Below are positions 18,223 through 28,125 of a DNA stretch of 64,000 bases, piece by piece. Within the stretch, counting starts at the first letter, position 1, and each line of letters begins with the position of its first letter. The stretch lies in NCBI GenBank assembly GCA_963783095.1, contig CAWAMR010000003.1:806001-870000 (forward strand), written 5' to 3'. The DNA comes from CAWAMR01 sp963783095. Lineage in GTDB: Bacteria; Planctomycetota; Planctomycetia; Gemmatales; Gemmataceae. The position numbers were made by a program, and so were the translations under genes. The notes under the pieces were generated by a model. That model was not told where the DNA came from. It did not search any database and worked only from the letters and a program-made list of their open reading frames with translations.

Positions 18223-18610
18223 CAGGGACCGGCATAACCGCTGCCAGGATATCGCGTAATCCTTGCTCTCTTACTCGGCTAATCGCTTCGTCCGTTTGAA
18301 CCCATTCTCGTGTGCGGATGAGCGATTCAGGCCAATCGTTTGCTTCTTCTGTGACTTGCATCAGAAACACGGTCACGTGGCACAGGCTGCCATTTTTTTC
18401 GTAGACGTACGAGCCAATCGGTTCGGAATGAAGAACTCCCGCAATTCCTGCTTCTTCCCATGCCTCCTGCAACGCGGTTTCTCCGGCAGTCTGGCCAGGT
18501 TCGATCATTCCTTTGGGAACCACCCATCGCCGCCCGTTGCTCGACGTCACCATGCAGATCTTTCCATCACAGACGGGAATCGCTGCTGCCTGGCGCATCC
18601 ACTGAGACAT
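18218..18610 (-). CDS. Nudix hydrolase
   Basis: 130 aa. Nudix box GMIEPGQTAGETALQEAWEE followed by AGI: it fits Gx5Ex7REUxEExGU except that Q replaces the first E and Q replaces R. The catalytic EAWEEAG core is kept. The MRQAAAIPVCDGKICMVTSS start is typical of small diphosphohydrolases of the diadenosine/inositol polyphosphate type (WVVPKG). The ATG at 18608-18610 is preferred over the frame extending to 18691 because the domain begins there and AGGA lies upstream. Substrate not deducible. Confidence 0.85.
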   Translation of the reverse strand: MSQWMRQAAAIPVCDGKICMVTSSNGRRWVVPKGMIEPGQTAGETALQEAWEEAGIAGVLHSEPIGSYVYEKNGSLCHVTVFLMQVTEEANDWPESLIRTREWVQTDEAISRVREQGLRDILAAVMPVPA

Positions 18611-18846
18611 AGTAAAGTATCCTACGTGGTTGGAAATACAACTATTGAATTCTGAGGCACTTATGGCTTCAAAGTCAAGGAAGCTAGGCAAATGTTCACG
18701 GAAACATCACATTTGCAGGTCGAATCTTTGAGTTTTTTCGATTTTCGGCGCAAGGATGAAGATTATACACACGCCAATCCGAAGCGCAAGAGGCGGGTCA
18801 GAATTGGATTCTGTCGAGTGAGACATGCAAGAACAGAGCGGATTTC

Positions 18847-20346
18847 CTAACGTGCGTAGAGTTCGGTCAGATCTCCGAGTCTGCCGATATGGTGTTCGGT
18901 GAAGGCTCCGGGCAGCAGCCGCCATTGCCAGTTCCCGTCCGCGCGACCGGGTTGATTCATGCGCGCCTCCGTGCCAAGAGAGAGAATGTCCTGTATGGGT
19001 GCGATAGCGCATGTACCCACCGAACTCCAGGCCAGACGGATCAATTCCCAAGAGATTTCCTGAGGTTCCCGGCCCAAATATCGCTTCAGAAAACTTCGTT
19101 CATGGTCCGGTAACGTGGCATGCCAACCTGCGGTCGTGTCGTTGTCGTGAGTACCGGTGTAGACAATCCATTGGTTGCCGTGATAGTTATGCGGCAAGAA
19201 CGCATTCAAAGGACCATCGAAGGCAAAATGCAGTACCTTCATGCCGGGAAATTCAAAGTCGTCGCGCAATTGATATACGTCCGGAGTGATTTCGCCCAAA
19301 TCCTCGGCGATAAGGGGTAAATCACTCAGCGCGGCTTTGAGATGAATGAAAAGGTCGGATCCAGGTCCGGCTACCCAGTGCCCTTTTACGGCGGTCGGTT
19401 CTCCGTTCGGAATGTGCCATGCGGCACAGAAACCGCGAAAATGATCGAGTCGGACCCAATCGACCAGCTCCAGCGTGGCGCGAAGTCGTCGAATCCACCA
19501 TCGATAGCCGCCGGCCTTCAGGGCGGCCCAGTCATAAAGCGGATTGCCCCATAGCTGCCCGGTTGGACTAAAATAATCCGGGGGTACTCCGGCCACCACC
19601 TTGGGGCGCATCGCTCCATCCAACAGGAAGTATTTTGGGTTTGCCCACACATCGGCGGAGTCGGGTGAAACGAAGATCGGCACATCCCCAATCAGATTGA
19701 CATTGTGTGCGTGAGCGTATTCCTTGAGCGTGGTCCATTGCCGGAAGAAGAGAAACTGCCCGAACTGATAGAAACCGACTTCTTCACTCAATTCCTGGCG
19801 CGTAAAATCGAGGAAGCGATGACTTCCTTCGCGGCGCATCAATTCCGCCGGCCAGGTTTGCCAACTCTCGCCTCGTCGGGCGTCTTTGAGGGCCATAAAC
19901 AGGGCGTAATCATCGAGCCAATCTTGGCGATCGTTGCAAAATGACTCGAATGGCTCGCGCAATGGCGTCGCTTGACCGGCGCGGTAGTGATCCCAGGCAT
20001 GCCGGACCATGGCCGACTTGAAGGCAATGACGCGCTCAAAATCAACCCGTTCGTGCGGGAAGTCCAGTCCGGCAAGATCGTTGGCGCTGATGAGTCCGTC
20101 GCCGATCAACAATTCCGGACTGAGCAAGTTCGTGTTGCCGGCGAAAGCAGAAAAGCATTGGTAGGGTGAATCACCGTAGCCGGTGGGTCCCAGCGGGAGA
20201 ATCTGCCACCATTTTTGCCGGGCGCGAGCCAGGGCATCGACCCAGGCATAAGCCGACGGTCCGAGGTCGCCAATGCCATAAGGGCCAGGCAGACTGCTCG
20301 GATGTAGGAGGATGCCGGAAGCGCGTGGGATAGGGGACATCGTCAT
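18847..20346 (-). CDS. malQ: 4-alpha-glucanotransferase (amylomaltase)
   Basis: 499 aa, usual length for GH77. It opens PRASGILLHPSSLPGPYGIGDLG and KWWQILPLGPTGYGDSPYQC. The catalytic nucleophile lies in VRLDHFRGF (Asp), the acid/base in IAEDLG (Glu) and the stabilising Asp in TGTHDNDT; the 250s loop region is PPDYFSPTGQLWGNPLYDW. It transfers alpha-1,4-glucan segments in cytosolic maltodextrin and glycogen metabolism. Frame intact. Stands alone, divergent from the large membrane protein gene at 20708. Confidence 0.95.
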   Translation of the reverse strand: MTMSPIPRASGILLHPSSLPGPYGIGDLGPSAYAWVDALARARQKWWQILPLGPTGYGDSPYQCFSAFAGNTNLLSPELLIGDGLISANDLAGLDFPHERVDFERVIAFKSAMVRHAWDHYRAGQATPLREPFESFCNDRQDWLDDYALFMALKDARRGESWQTWPAELMRREGSHRFLDFTRQELSEEVGFYQFGQFLFFRQWTTLKEYAHAHNVNLIGDVPIFVSPDSADVWANPKYFLLDGAMRPKVVAGVPPDYFSPTGQLWGNPLYDWAALKAGGYRWWIRRLRATLELVDWVRLDHFRGFCAAWHIPNGEPTAVKGHWVAGPGSDLFIHLKAALSDLPLIAEDLGEITPDVYQLRDDFEFPGMKVLHFAFDGPLNAFLPHNYHGNQWIVYTGTHDNDTTAGWHATLPDHERSFLKRYLGREPQEISWELIRLAWSSVGTCAIAPIQDILSLGTEARMNQPGRADGNWQWRLLPGAFTEHHIGRLGDLTELYAR

Positions 20347-20707
20347 GATGGCAAAAGAAAAGAGTGTTCAGGAACCGGGCGACAAGGGAGCGGAACAACG
20401 AATGATCAAATCGAGAGTGTTATTTTGCTCCTCTTGATACGTTTTCCATTTTCCCACGCCCTTTTCAAGAGCGATCGCCGATGAAGGACGATGAATCTTC
20501 CTTGGTCGAGTCGTCCGACGCCAACGGTAGATTCGAAATTCGCAGGCGAAACGATCCCTCTTGCCACCTGAAACGTAAAACCTACGGTGAACTTCACTTA
20601 TACCGAGAACGGTCCCGGATTGCTACCAATAACCTGCGCCGATCTTGGCCGGATGCCGTATATCACAACTATTCATCATTCATTGATCCGTCTCCGAGGA
20701 CCATCGC
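20347..20707. other. Intergenic region between divergent genes
   Basis: 361 bp between malQ (minus) and the membrane protein gene (plus). I see no gene, tRNA or strong palindrome. It must hold the promoters of both genes, but no clear -35/-10 pair stands out. Confidence 0.5.
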
Positions 20708-23700
20708 ATGAAGATTTCGCCGCGCACACCACCCGTCTCGGAACCTCCCGATCCCCAACTCCCAGGCACCTCGCTCCCAACAGAGAATCCCGGGACTGCA
20801 GCTTCCGCCGGCAGGCCCGGTAACGCAGAAGACATCCGGATTCTTCAACGGTTTTGATCTGCTGCTGGCAGTGGGGGTGGTGGTGCTTGGCTTTGTCTCG
20901 GCATCCTTCGCCATCCGCAATTCCGATTTTTGGATGCACCTCGGCACGGGCCGACTCATCGCCCAAGGAAACTACGAGTTCGGCCGGGCACCGTTCACTT
21001 ATGCCGGCAACGATCGGCATTACACAAATCATTCATGGCTTTTCGATCTCGGTCTTTATAGCGTTTATTCGGCAGGGAAGGAAAATGGCGAGGCGGCGGT
21101 TGTCATTGTGAAGGCCGCAGCAATTGCGGTCCTGGCCTTGCTTTTGCTGCTCATGTCGCGTTCCTGGCAAACGCTCTGGTTCAGCGTCGTGACCGTCGGG
21201 TTGGCTTTACTCGCTTCCGCACCGGAACTGCTCTTGCAGCCGATCGTCGGTTCATATGTGTTTTTTGGAGCAACGCTGTTCCTGCTCGTTCGACTGGGTC
21301 GAAGAGAAGGCTCCTATCAATTACCGATTGCCATTGCGGTATTATTCTGGATCTGGGCGAATTTCGATGCCTGGTTCTTCATAGGCCCATTGACGGTGGC
21401 CTTATTTCTTTTGGGGCAATGTCTTCAAATGCGACTTCGGCGCTTCGTCAGAAATCACCAGCTCCAAATCGATAATGCGCACCCTGACCCTTTCGCTGGT
21501 GGCAGGTTGTATTGCCTGCACACTGACGCCCCATCACATCCGAGTTTGGGAATTGCCGCCCGAACTGGTATCGAGAGAACTCGCAAAAAGCTTTGGAAAA
21601 GACGCTGAACTTGGCTATTTGTTCCGCTCTCCGCTCGATCAACCCCGCTTCGACGTTAGCGGCGATCAGAGCGGCAATCCGGTTAACACCGGGGCCTTGG
21701 TCTTATTGATTTTGCTGAGTATTATCTGTTTTGCCTTGAATTTCCGGAAGATGTCGTTTGGCCTCGTCGCCATCTGGATCGCCATGCTCGGTCTGGCCCT
21801 GCTGCGAACGCGGGCGATCCCATTTCTGGCAATCATCGCTGCTGCAACCGCCGCGGAAAATCTGGGAGCCTATGCACAGCGCTGGAACCAGGCACAGCTC
21901 TCGAACGGATCGGGCTTGCCCTTCGAGTTTGCCAGGTACGGGAGTCGGGTGCTCGCGTTGTTTGCCGGTGTGGCCCTGCTTATCGGGAGTTGGGCAGGAT
22001 GGTTGCAGCCGTTGAATGAATACCGCCGACTTGCCTGGAAGGCGGACATTGACGAATCCTTGAAACGAACCGCCCAGGAGATTCAACGCTGGCGGACCAG
22101 AGCAGAGAATCCTTTGCCGCCGGAGGTCCACGGCATCATGATGCAAACCGATCTGGCACACTATTGTGCCTGGTTTGCCCCGGCGGAGAAAACATTTTTC
22201 GACGGTCGGCTGTCGTTTCACGCGAAGGAAGCGGAAAAATTCCTCGAGGTTCGGCGCTACATGGCTCCGCGCACGCAACGCGACCCCACACTCACCGAGA
22301 AGTTTATACCTGATTTCTTCCATGAACATTCGATCGTTTACCTTGCTCAAGGATCGCCGTATCGAACCGAAAACCTCAATTTTCTCGCGGTGCGCTGGCG
22401 CTGGGATTATCGGATGGAGCCGCGCTGGATCAATTGGTCGTTTCACGGACGGGTTGTTGTGCTGGGTTGGACTGGCCAGAAAAAGCTGGATAGGCAGCGC
22501 TTCGACGCCATGCGCTTCGATGCCGTGAAAAAGGTGTTTGGCCCCGAGGTCGATCTCATACCGCCGCCGCCCGAGATGTCAGCTCCGTTGGCGCGAAACA
22601 CGCTTGCGGAGCGATTTCTGTTTGCCCCGCCACCCGAAGCGCCGGAGGCCGAGGAGTCGATTCTCCTCGTTCAATGGCTGCAAATAGAGACTAAACGACA
22701 GATGCTGGCCTTTCAACGGATTCAAGAAACGCTCGGTTTGGCGCAACTCGGGCTCAACCCGCATTGGATGTTGGTACCGACTCGGCCTGACACCTTGATT
22801 CCGGAATTGCCGGCGACGGCAATCCTGGCACTAAGAACGGCGCGACAAGCCATTTCGGCCAGTCCGCAAAACGGCGAGGGTTATCTTGCCCTGGCACTTG
22901 CCTATTCGGATTCCAATGTACCTACCCCTATGATTGATGTCCCGGGCTTTAACCGTCAGGTTGCCATCATCAGTTTGGAACGGTTCCTGGCCCGAACGAC
23001 ACCCCAGGAACAACTCCGGCGTGGTAATTTGACCGCGTTTGTTCAAGCGAAGGACGTTTGCAACTATCAAATGATGCTCGTCGAGCGGGAGCATCCTCAG
23101 AAAGGGCTCGAGCGTCCCAGGAAAGGCGATTTGGTGATCGAGTCGGCCCGGCGACTAAGAGCCTATTTGAGGAACGCCACGCCCCAAGACATCAACAAAG
23201 AGCTACTGAACCAGATCAGGGGAATCTTCGACCTTCCTACCAGGACGGAAGTTTCCACTTTGACACTCGACGATACGATCAAGCGCATGGATTCGCGAAT
23301 TCTAGAGTGGGAATCGCGAATCAATGAACAGACCGATATCTACCTCGGTAAATCGCAGCAGTGGAAGTCGCCCGTCGAGCGTGCCCTGCAAGCCCGACGA
23401 GCGCATGCACTGTATCTCAAAGCACTGGAAGAGTTGAAGAAGCTCGACAAAAACGATTCCAAATTAGGTCTTGATGAGCAATTCACCAGTGTTCTGGAAG
23501 TCACGGATTTATCTCTGCTCGCCGGTCAAGTAGAAGAGGCGATCGCACACATAGACGCCGCCGATGACGACATGAAAGCTTTTCCGATCAAAATGATGCA
23601 GATGATGCAGGCGGGCCAGGGTCAAATTGCGCCTCAGCAGCTTCAACAGTATATTGAACAGTTGCAGCAGCGCTGGTGGGATTTAAAGATGCAAGCCTTA

Positions 23701-24153
23701 TGCGCCCAGGGGGATTTGCAACGCGTGATCGACATCTTGCATCAACAAGCGGTGGAGGCCGGTGCCCAACCATTATGGCCTCCCTACTTGGGCAAGGCTC
23801 CGCAGAATGATGATTGGCGTCTATGGTCGGAAACTTTTCCCGCGCTCGACGAACTCCTGGCTGGTTCCGTTGCCGACATTGCCAAACACACCGGAGCGAT
23901 TGCTCCACTGTGGAGACTGGACAAGTGGCCGGGAACACACTTTAACTTGATCACCGATAATGCCAATCGTCAAATCAATCAGTTGAGCCTATTCGAACTT
24001 CGGCTGGCATACGCGTATCTGGAACAAGGTGATAATGTTGCGGCCAGAAAGCATTTTGAAAAGGCTGCGAAGCCGTTTGGTTTCAATATCTCCCACCCGA
24101 ACCGTCCAATAGCAGACTACTTTGGGAACTTGCTGCGCAAAAACGGATCCTGA
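20708..24153 (+). CDS. Large GT-C-like membrane protein, frameshifted
   Basis: About 1,145 codons in three frames. A short Pro-rich cytosolic start (20708 to about 20790) is followed by a hydrophobic N-terminal half with about ten membrane segments. Its first loop, SDFWMHLGTGRLIAQGNYEF … FTYAGN … NHSWLFDLGLY, resembles the first periplasmic loop of GT-C glycosyltransferases (DxWxH and WLxDL signatures). Frame changes are needed near 20790 and near 21445 (LGQCLQMRLR|GASSEITSSKSIMRTLTL). The C-terminal soluble part (about 600 residues, helical, acidic, with QMMQAGQGQIAPQQLQQYIE) ends in a TPR-like FELRLAYAYLEQGDNVAARK HFEKAAK. Probably membrane-bound and glycan-related; no substrate can be named. 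Confidence 0.7.
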
Positions 24154-24240
24154 TCGTCGCCGCAAGATTGCCGACAAGAAATGAGAATCGTGAAGCGCGG
24201 CAATTTTTTCTGGGAAGCAGGCTGCCGATGCCATCTGGGT

Positions 24241-24279
24241 CTTGTCCCCTCTCCCTGTACTCAGGGGAGAGGGAACAAG
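24241..24279. terminator. Stem-loop downstream of membrane protein gene
   Basis: CTTGTCCCCTCTCCCTG (24241-24257) pairs with CAGGGGAGAGGGAACAAG (24262-24279) with one mismatch or bulge and a 4-nt loop. It lies 88 bp after the stop at 24153. No U tract, so it may be a dispersed repeat rather than a terminator. Confidence 0.5.
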
Positions 24280-24338
24280 AGTTGCAACCTGCATATTGCC
24301 GGAAGAACTTGCCGCACCCCGTTTCTTTCGCGCTCCAG

Positions 24339-24450
24339 GGTGTAACCATTTTCTCTGGGGGATGCCGTCGTAGCGGCGGCATCCTGCCGCCGTCTGCAAA
24401 CTCTCGGCGGCAGGATGCCGCCGCTACGATCCAGAGAATGTGGTTACACC
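24339..24450. repeat. Nested palindromic element
   Basis: The inner arms 24370-24391 (GTAGCGGCGGCATCCTGCCG…) and 24406-24427 are perfect 22-nt inverse complements. The outer arms 24339-24358 (GGTGTAACCATTTTCTCTGG) and 24431-24450 (CCAGAGAATGTGGTTACACC) pair at 18 of 20. A half copy of the outer arm occurs at 29630-29646. Likely a non-autonomous palindromic mobile repeat. Confidence 0.75.
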
Positions 24451-24581
24451 CCGCGCTCCACGATTCTCTTTTTAACTGTTGACAAATGCTCTCAAACAGT
24501 GTCTGCTAGATGTTATTATCCTGCCGTGCTGCCTCCCCGCCGTACCGCCCTTTTTGCCCATCCTCTGATCCTAAAGTTGTT

Positions 24582-25931
24582 ATGAACCAGAACAATCGTT
24601 TTCCTTCGTTGACCCGTCGGGGCTTTGTGCAGGCTGGCTTTTCCACAGCGCTCGGACTCGGATTGCCGGCGCTTCTCGCCGGGAAAACCGCAGCATCGGT
24701 TCCAGCTTCGGAATCGACCGGCAAGGCGAAATCGATCATCGTCGTCTTTCTTACGGGCGGCTGCAGCCATCACGATACCTTCGATATGAAGCCCGATGCG
24801 CCTCTGGAGATTCGCGGACAATTCAAACCGGTTGCAACATCGATTCCCGGTCTTCAGATCTGCGAACATCTTCCTGCGCTGGCGACACGAATGCACCATT
24901 GCGCCCTGGTTCGGTCGCTCGCTCATCGTGAAGACAATCACCTTCTGGCAACCCATCAAGTCTTGACGGGTACGGCGATTCCGGGCGGCAAGTTCGATCA
25001 AATTGCCTCGCGAAACGATTGGCCTTGTTATGCTTCCGCTCTGGATCACCTCCGACCCAATCACGACGGCATACCCACGGGGGTAACATTGCCGACATTC
25101 CTGATGGAAGGGCCGCTCATCTGGCCGGGACAACACGCCGGTTTTCTCGGCCCCAAGCACGATCCCTGGCACATCCGGCAAGACCCTAACAGGCCCGATT
25201 TCCGGGTCGGGAGCCTGCATCTGGATGATGGCACGAGTCGCCTCAACGATCGCCGGGCCTTACTGGAACAGATGAACCAAAAGCGGCAAGGTGCTTCGCT
25301 CTCCGACGCGCGGACGATGACCGAGCAGCAGGAAAAGGCATTCAGCATATTGACCTCCGGGAAAGTAGGTCAGGCCTTTGAATTGGACCGGGAACCGCTT
25401 GCCGTACGCGATCGTTATGGCCGGCACGCTTACGGTCAATCGCTCCTGCTGGCACGTCGTTTGGTCGAGGCAGGAGTCTCGATTGTACAGGCCAACATGG
25501 GTCACGTTCAGAACTGGGACCACCACGGCAACATTTACCCCACCCTGAAAGACCGCATGCTTCCACCCTTGGATCGTGGCGTATCGGCATTGCTGGATGA
25601 TTTGGATGGACGGGGCTTGCTCAGCGATACGATGGTAGTAATGTTCGGTGAGTTTGGTCGAACCCCCAAAGTGAATACGGGTGCTGGACGAGACCACTGG
25701 GGTCGGGCATTCTTCGCGCTGTTCGCTGGCGGCGGAGTGCGAGGCGGTCAGGTGATCGGCAAGACCGATCCCATTGGTTCGGATCCCATCTCGCATCGGT
25801 TTTCACCGATGGATTTGGGAGCAACGATCTACCAAGCGCTGGGTGTTGACCATGAAGCCGAAGTGCGCGACCCATTGCAGCGCCCGGTTCGTCTCAATGC
25901 CGGCGTGCCGATGGATCTGCTTTATTCGTGA
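24582..25931 (+). CDS. DUF1501 protein, Tat-exported
   Basis: 449 aa, intact. Tat signal LTRRGFVQAGFSTALGLGLP, then VFLTGGCSHHDTFDMKPDAP, RSLAHREDNHLLATHQVLTG, MGHVQNWDHHGN, MVVMFGEFGRTPKVN and AGRDHWGRAFFALFAGGG, all family hallmarks with the conserved His/Asp residues of the alkaline-phosphatase-like fold. Second DUF1501 gene in the window and a distant paralogue of that at 2492. The ATG at 24582 is chosen because it places the twin-arginine motif near the N-terminus; the frame is open further upstream. It shares a terminator with the convergent kinase gene. Function unknown. Confidence 0.9.
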   Translation: MNQNNRFPSLTRRGFVQAGFSTALGLGLPALLAGKTAASVPASESTGKAKSIIVVFLTGGCSHHDTFDMKPDAPLEIRGQFKPVATSIPGLQICEHLPALATRMHHCALVRSLAHREDNHLLATHQVLTGTAIPGGKFDQIASRNDWPCYASALDHLRPNHDGIPTGVTLPTFLMEGPLIWPGQHAGFLGPKHDPWHIRQDPNRPDFRVGSLHLDDGTSRLNDRRALLEQMNQKRQGASLSDARTMTEQQEKAFSILTSGKVGQAFELDREPLAVRDRYGRHAYGQSLLLARRLVEAGVSIVQANMGHVQNWDHHGNIYPTLKDRMLPPLDRGVSALLDDLDGRGLLSDTMVVMFGEFGRTPKVNTGAGRDHWGRAFFALFAGGGVRGGQVIGKTDPIGSDPISHRFSPMDLGATIYQALGVDHEAEVRDPLQRPVRLNAGVPMDLLYS

Positions 25932-25943
25932 GGTGAGTAAAAA

Positions 25944-25991
25944 AAGAGGGTGGCGAAGCAGTGAAATACATCACTGCTTCGCCACCCTCTT
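25944..25991. terminator. Bidirectional intrinsic terminator
   Basis: A perfect 21-bp stem, AAGAGGGTGGCGAAGCAGTGA (25944-25964 in outline) with its complement at 25971-25991, has a 6-nt loop. It is preceded by an A run on the plus strand (U tract for the minus-strand kinase gene). It lies exactly between the convergent DUF1501 (stop 25931) and kinase (stop 25994) genes. Confidence 0.85.
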
Positions 25992-25993
25992 CC

Positions 25994-27832
25994 TCAAGGC
26001 TTTTTCAGAGGATCGATCGCACCATGTTGCGTCGCTGATGGATAGACCTTCACTTTTTCAAGTTCCCCACGGCGAATAGTGATTTTCCCGTCATTCCGAA
26101 ATACCCAAGGCGGTTTGCCGAACGCCGGACCACTGGGAGTCACCACCGTCAATTCGTAGTCCCCGGCCTGGAGTTTGACCGGCTCACCAGGGCTGAGGCG
26201 ATGAAGTACTTCGCCGTTTTGTTTTACCTCAACTTCCACGGTTGGATCGATACAGTCAATCACCAAGGTGCCTTTGTTGGTGAGCGTGTAATAACCCCAA
26301 ACCAGTCCGCTGAGAATCATAAACAACATGCCGAACTGCAAAAATCCGCCAATTCCGTGGTGCGGATTTTGTTGTGCTGCGTTTTCGGTTGTCATCATGG
26401 AGGCCGGCACACGGGTCATGCCCGAACCGGCGACGGCGCGCGTGCTGGTGGAACTCGGAGAGGCACCGGTTTGCGGCTGGACCGAGAATGCTCCCGACCC
26501 GTTTGAAGCCGGGGAAAGCACGCGCACTGCTCCGGATGGCGTGGTCGGTGCGACGACCACCGGCATGCTTCCCGACGGTGTGGGCTGAACCCGAACCGAG
26601 CCTGACGGCGATGCGGGAGTAACTGCCGGATTGCTCCCGGATGCACTTCCGGGTTTGAAACTGCCGGAAGTTCCCGACACCGCCGGAACCATTCCCGAGG
26701 CTGAACCGGGTTTGAAACTGCCCGAGGCCGATGTGTCTGCTTTCGGCGCAGAAACACGCGGAAGATTGACCGAACTTCCGGTCGGTGACGGAGCATCCGA
26801 CGCGAGCGGAGGAGGGGCCAACAATGCCGGTGAGACAATCGCCGGCGGCAGGTGATGCACCGGCGGTGAAATCACCCGCATCAGCCGATCGATCACGACC
26901 ATTGCTGAAGCGGGTCGATCCTTCGGATTCTTGGAGAGCAGTTCCATCACCAAATTGGATAGAAGCGTCGATACTTCGGGGCGTTTGGCCGTCACGCGCG
27001 GCGGATGCCGAACTTCAACCTTGCGCAGCATGGCCACGACACTGCTTCCATCGAACGGGCGCTCGCCCGTCAACAATTGATAGAGGACACATCCGAGACT
27101 GAACAGGTCGCTGCGTGAGTCGACAGGTTCGCCGCGCGCCTGTTCCGGCGACATATATCCCGGAGTTCCCAACACAATCCCGGAGGACGTCATACCGGGA
27201 TCCCCATCCGAACGCCTGGCCAGACCGAAATCGAGCAACTTGACTCGATCCCGGCTCCGTTCAAGCCAGATGTTTGCCGGTTTGATGTCTCGATGAATGA
27301 TCCCCTTCTCGTGGGCGATCGAAAGGCCCTCGGCAATTTCTCGGCCGATGCGCACGACATCCGAGACTTTTAATTGTTCGCTATGAATACGCGCTTCCAG
27401 GGTCTCTCCCGAAAGCAATTGCATGGCCATGAAGGCAAAACCGCGATCTTCGTGGACCTGGAAGATGGTTACGACATTGTCGTGAATCAACTGGGCCATC
27501 GAACGGGCTTCGCGGAGGAATCGGCCCCGAGCATCTTCGATTCCCGTCAATCCGGGCCGCAATACCTTCAGCGCAACTCGGCGGTTGAGCATGACGTCTT
27601 CAGCTTCAAAGACAACACCCATTCCGCCGGAACCCAGCTCGCGGATCAATCGGTAGGGGCCGAGTTGGCCGATTTCTTCAACGGTCAGCATAAGGGAAGG
27701 TACCGAAGGTGTTCCGTCGCCGAAATTGAGCGTGAATTCGCTGTTGGTCAGGGATGCGGAGGGAGTGTCTAATGGTAGTTGGCTGGAAACTGATTTGGAG
27801 GGGCCAGTGCCGGATTTTGAGTTGGTAAACAT
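25994..27832 (-). CDS. Membrane Ser/Thr protein kinase (PknB type)
   Basis: 612 aa. Kinase domain from about 60 to 320: RELGSGGMGVVFEAED (P-loop), VALKVL (Lys89), HRDIKPANIWL (catalytic Asp182), DFGLARR (Asp201), GTPGYMSPEQARG. Residues about 325-500 form a Pro/Ser-rich linker with repeated SGSFKPGSASG-like units. One membrane segment (FLQFGMLFMILSGLVWGYYTL) is followed by about 95 residues outside, with a PEGA-like stretch (DPTVEVEVKQNGEVLHRLSPGEPVKLQAGDYELTV in outline). A sensor kinase coupling an external domain to cytosolic phosphorylation; ligand unknown. All catalytic residues present. It diverges from the aldehyde dehydrogenase gene. Confidence 0.9.
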   Translation of the reverse strand: MFTNSKSGTGPSKSVSSQLPLDTPSASLTNSEFTLNFGDGTPSVPSLMLTVEEIGQLGPYRLIRELGSGGMGVVFEAEDVMLNRRVALKVLRPGLTGIEDARGRFLREARSMAQLIHDNVVTIFQVHEDRGFAFMAMQLLSGETLEARIHSEQLKVSDVVRIGREIAEGLSIAHEKGIIHRDIKPANIWLERSRDRVKLLDFGLARRSDGDPGMTSSGIVLGTPGYMSPEQARGEPVDSRSDLFSLGCVLYQLLTGERPFDGSSVVAMLRKVEVRHPPRVTAKRPEVSTLLSNLVMELLSKNPKDRPASAMVVIDRLMRVISPPVHHLPPAIVSPALLAPPPLASDAPSPTGSSVNLPRVSAPKADTSASGSFKPGSASGMVPAVSGTSGSFKPGSASGSNPAVTPASPSGSVRVQPTPSGSMPVVVAPTTPSGAVRVLSPASNGSGAFSVQPQTGASPSSTSTRAVAGSGMTRVPASMMTTENAAQQNPHHGIGGFLQFGMLFMILSGLVWGYYTLTNKGTLVIDCIDPTVEVEVKQNGEVLHRLSPGEPVKLQAGDYELTVVTPSGPAFGKPPWVFRNDGKITIRRGELEKVKVYPSATQHGAIDPLKKP

Positions 27833-28125
27833 GAATCGATCGCCTCACCTCGTGTGACCTGATCGTTACCAGGTTGCCGGAATCTTCCCGTCCTCGTTCA
27901 CGACTCCAAATGAATCCTATAGAGCATACACCATTCCAAAGCACCTCTATACTCTTTTCCCATCCATTTGAAAAGAGCGTTGGGGAGTTATAATACACTC
28001 TTTGAAGCAAAATGGATAGAATCGATCGCAGATTCATCCGGTGCTGCTTCCAGACTGCTCGTTGCATCGCGCCGGACACTTCGAGCTCTCCCGAGTGTTA
28101 TGCTCGGCCAACCGAGGATTCCAAC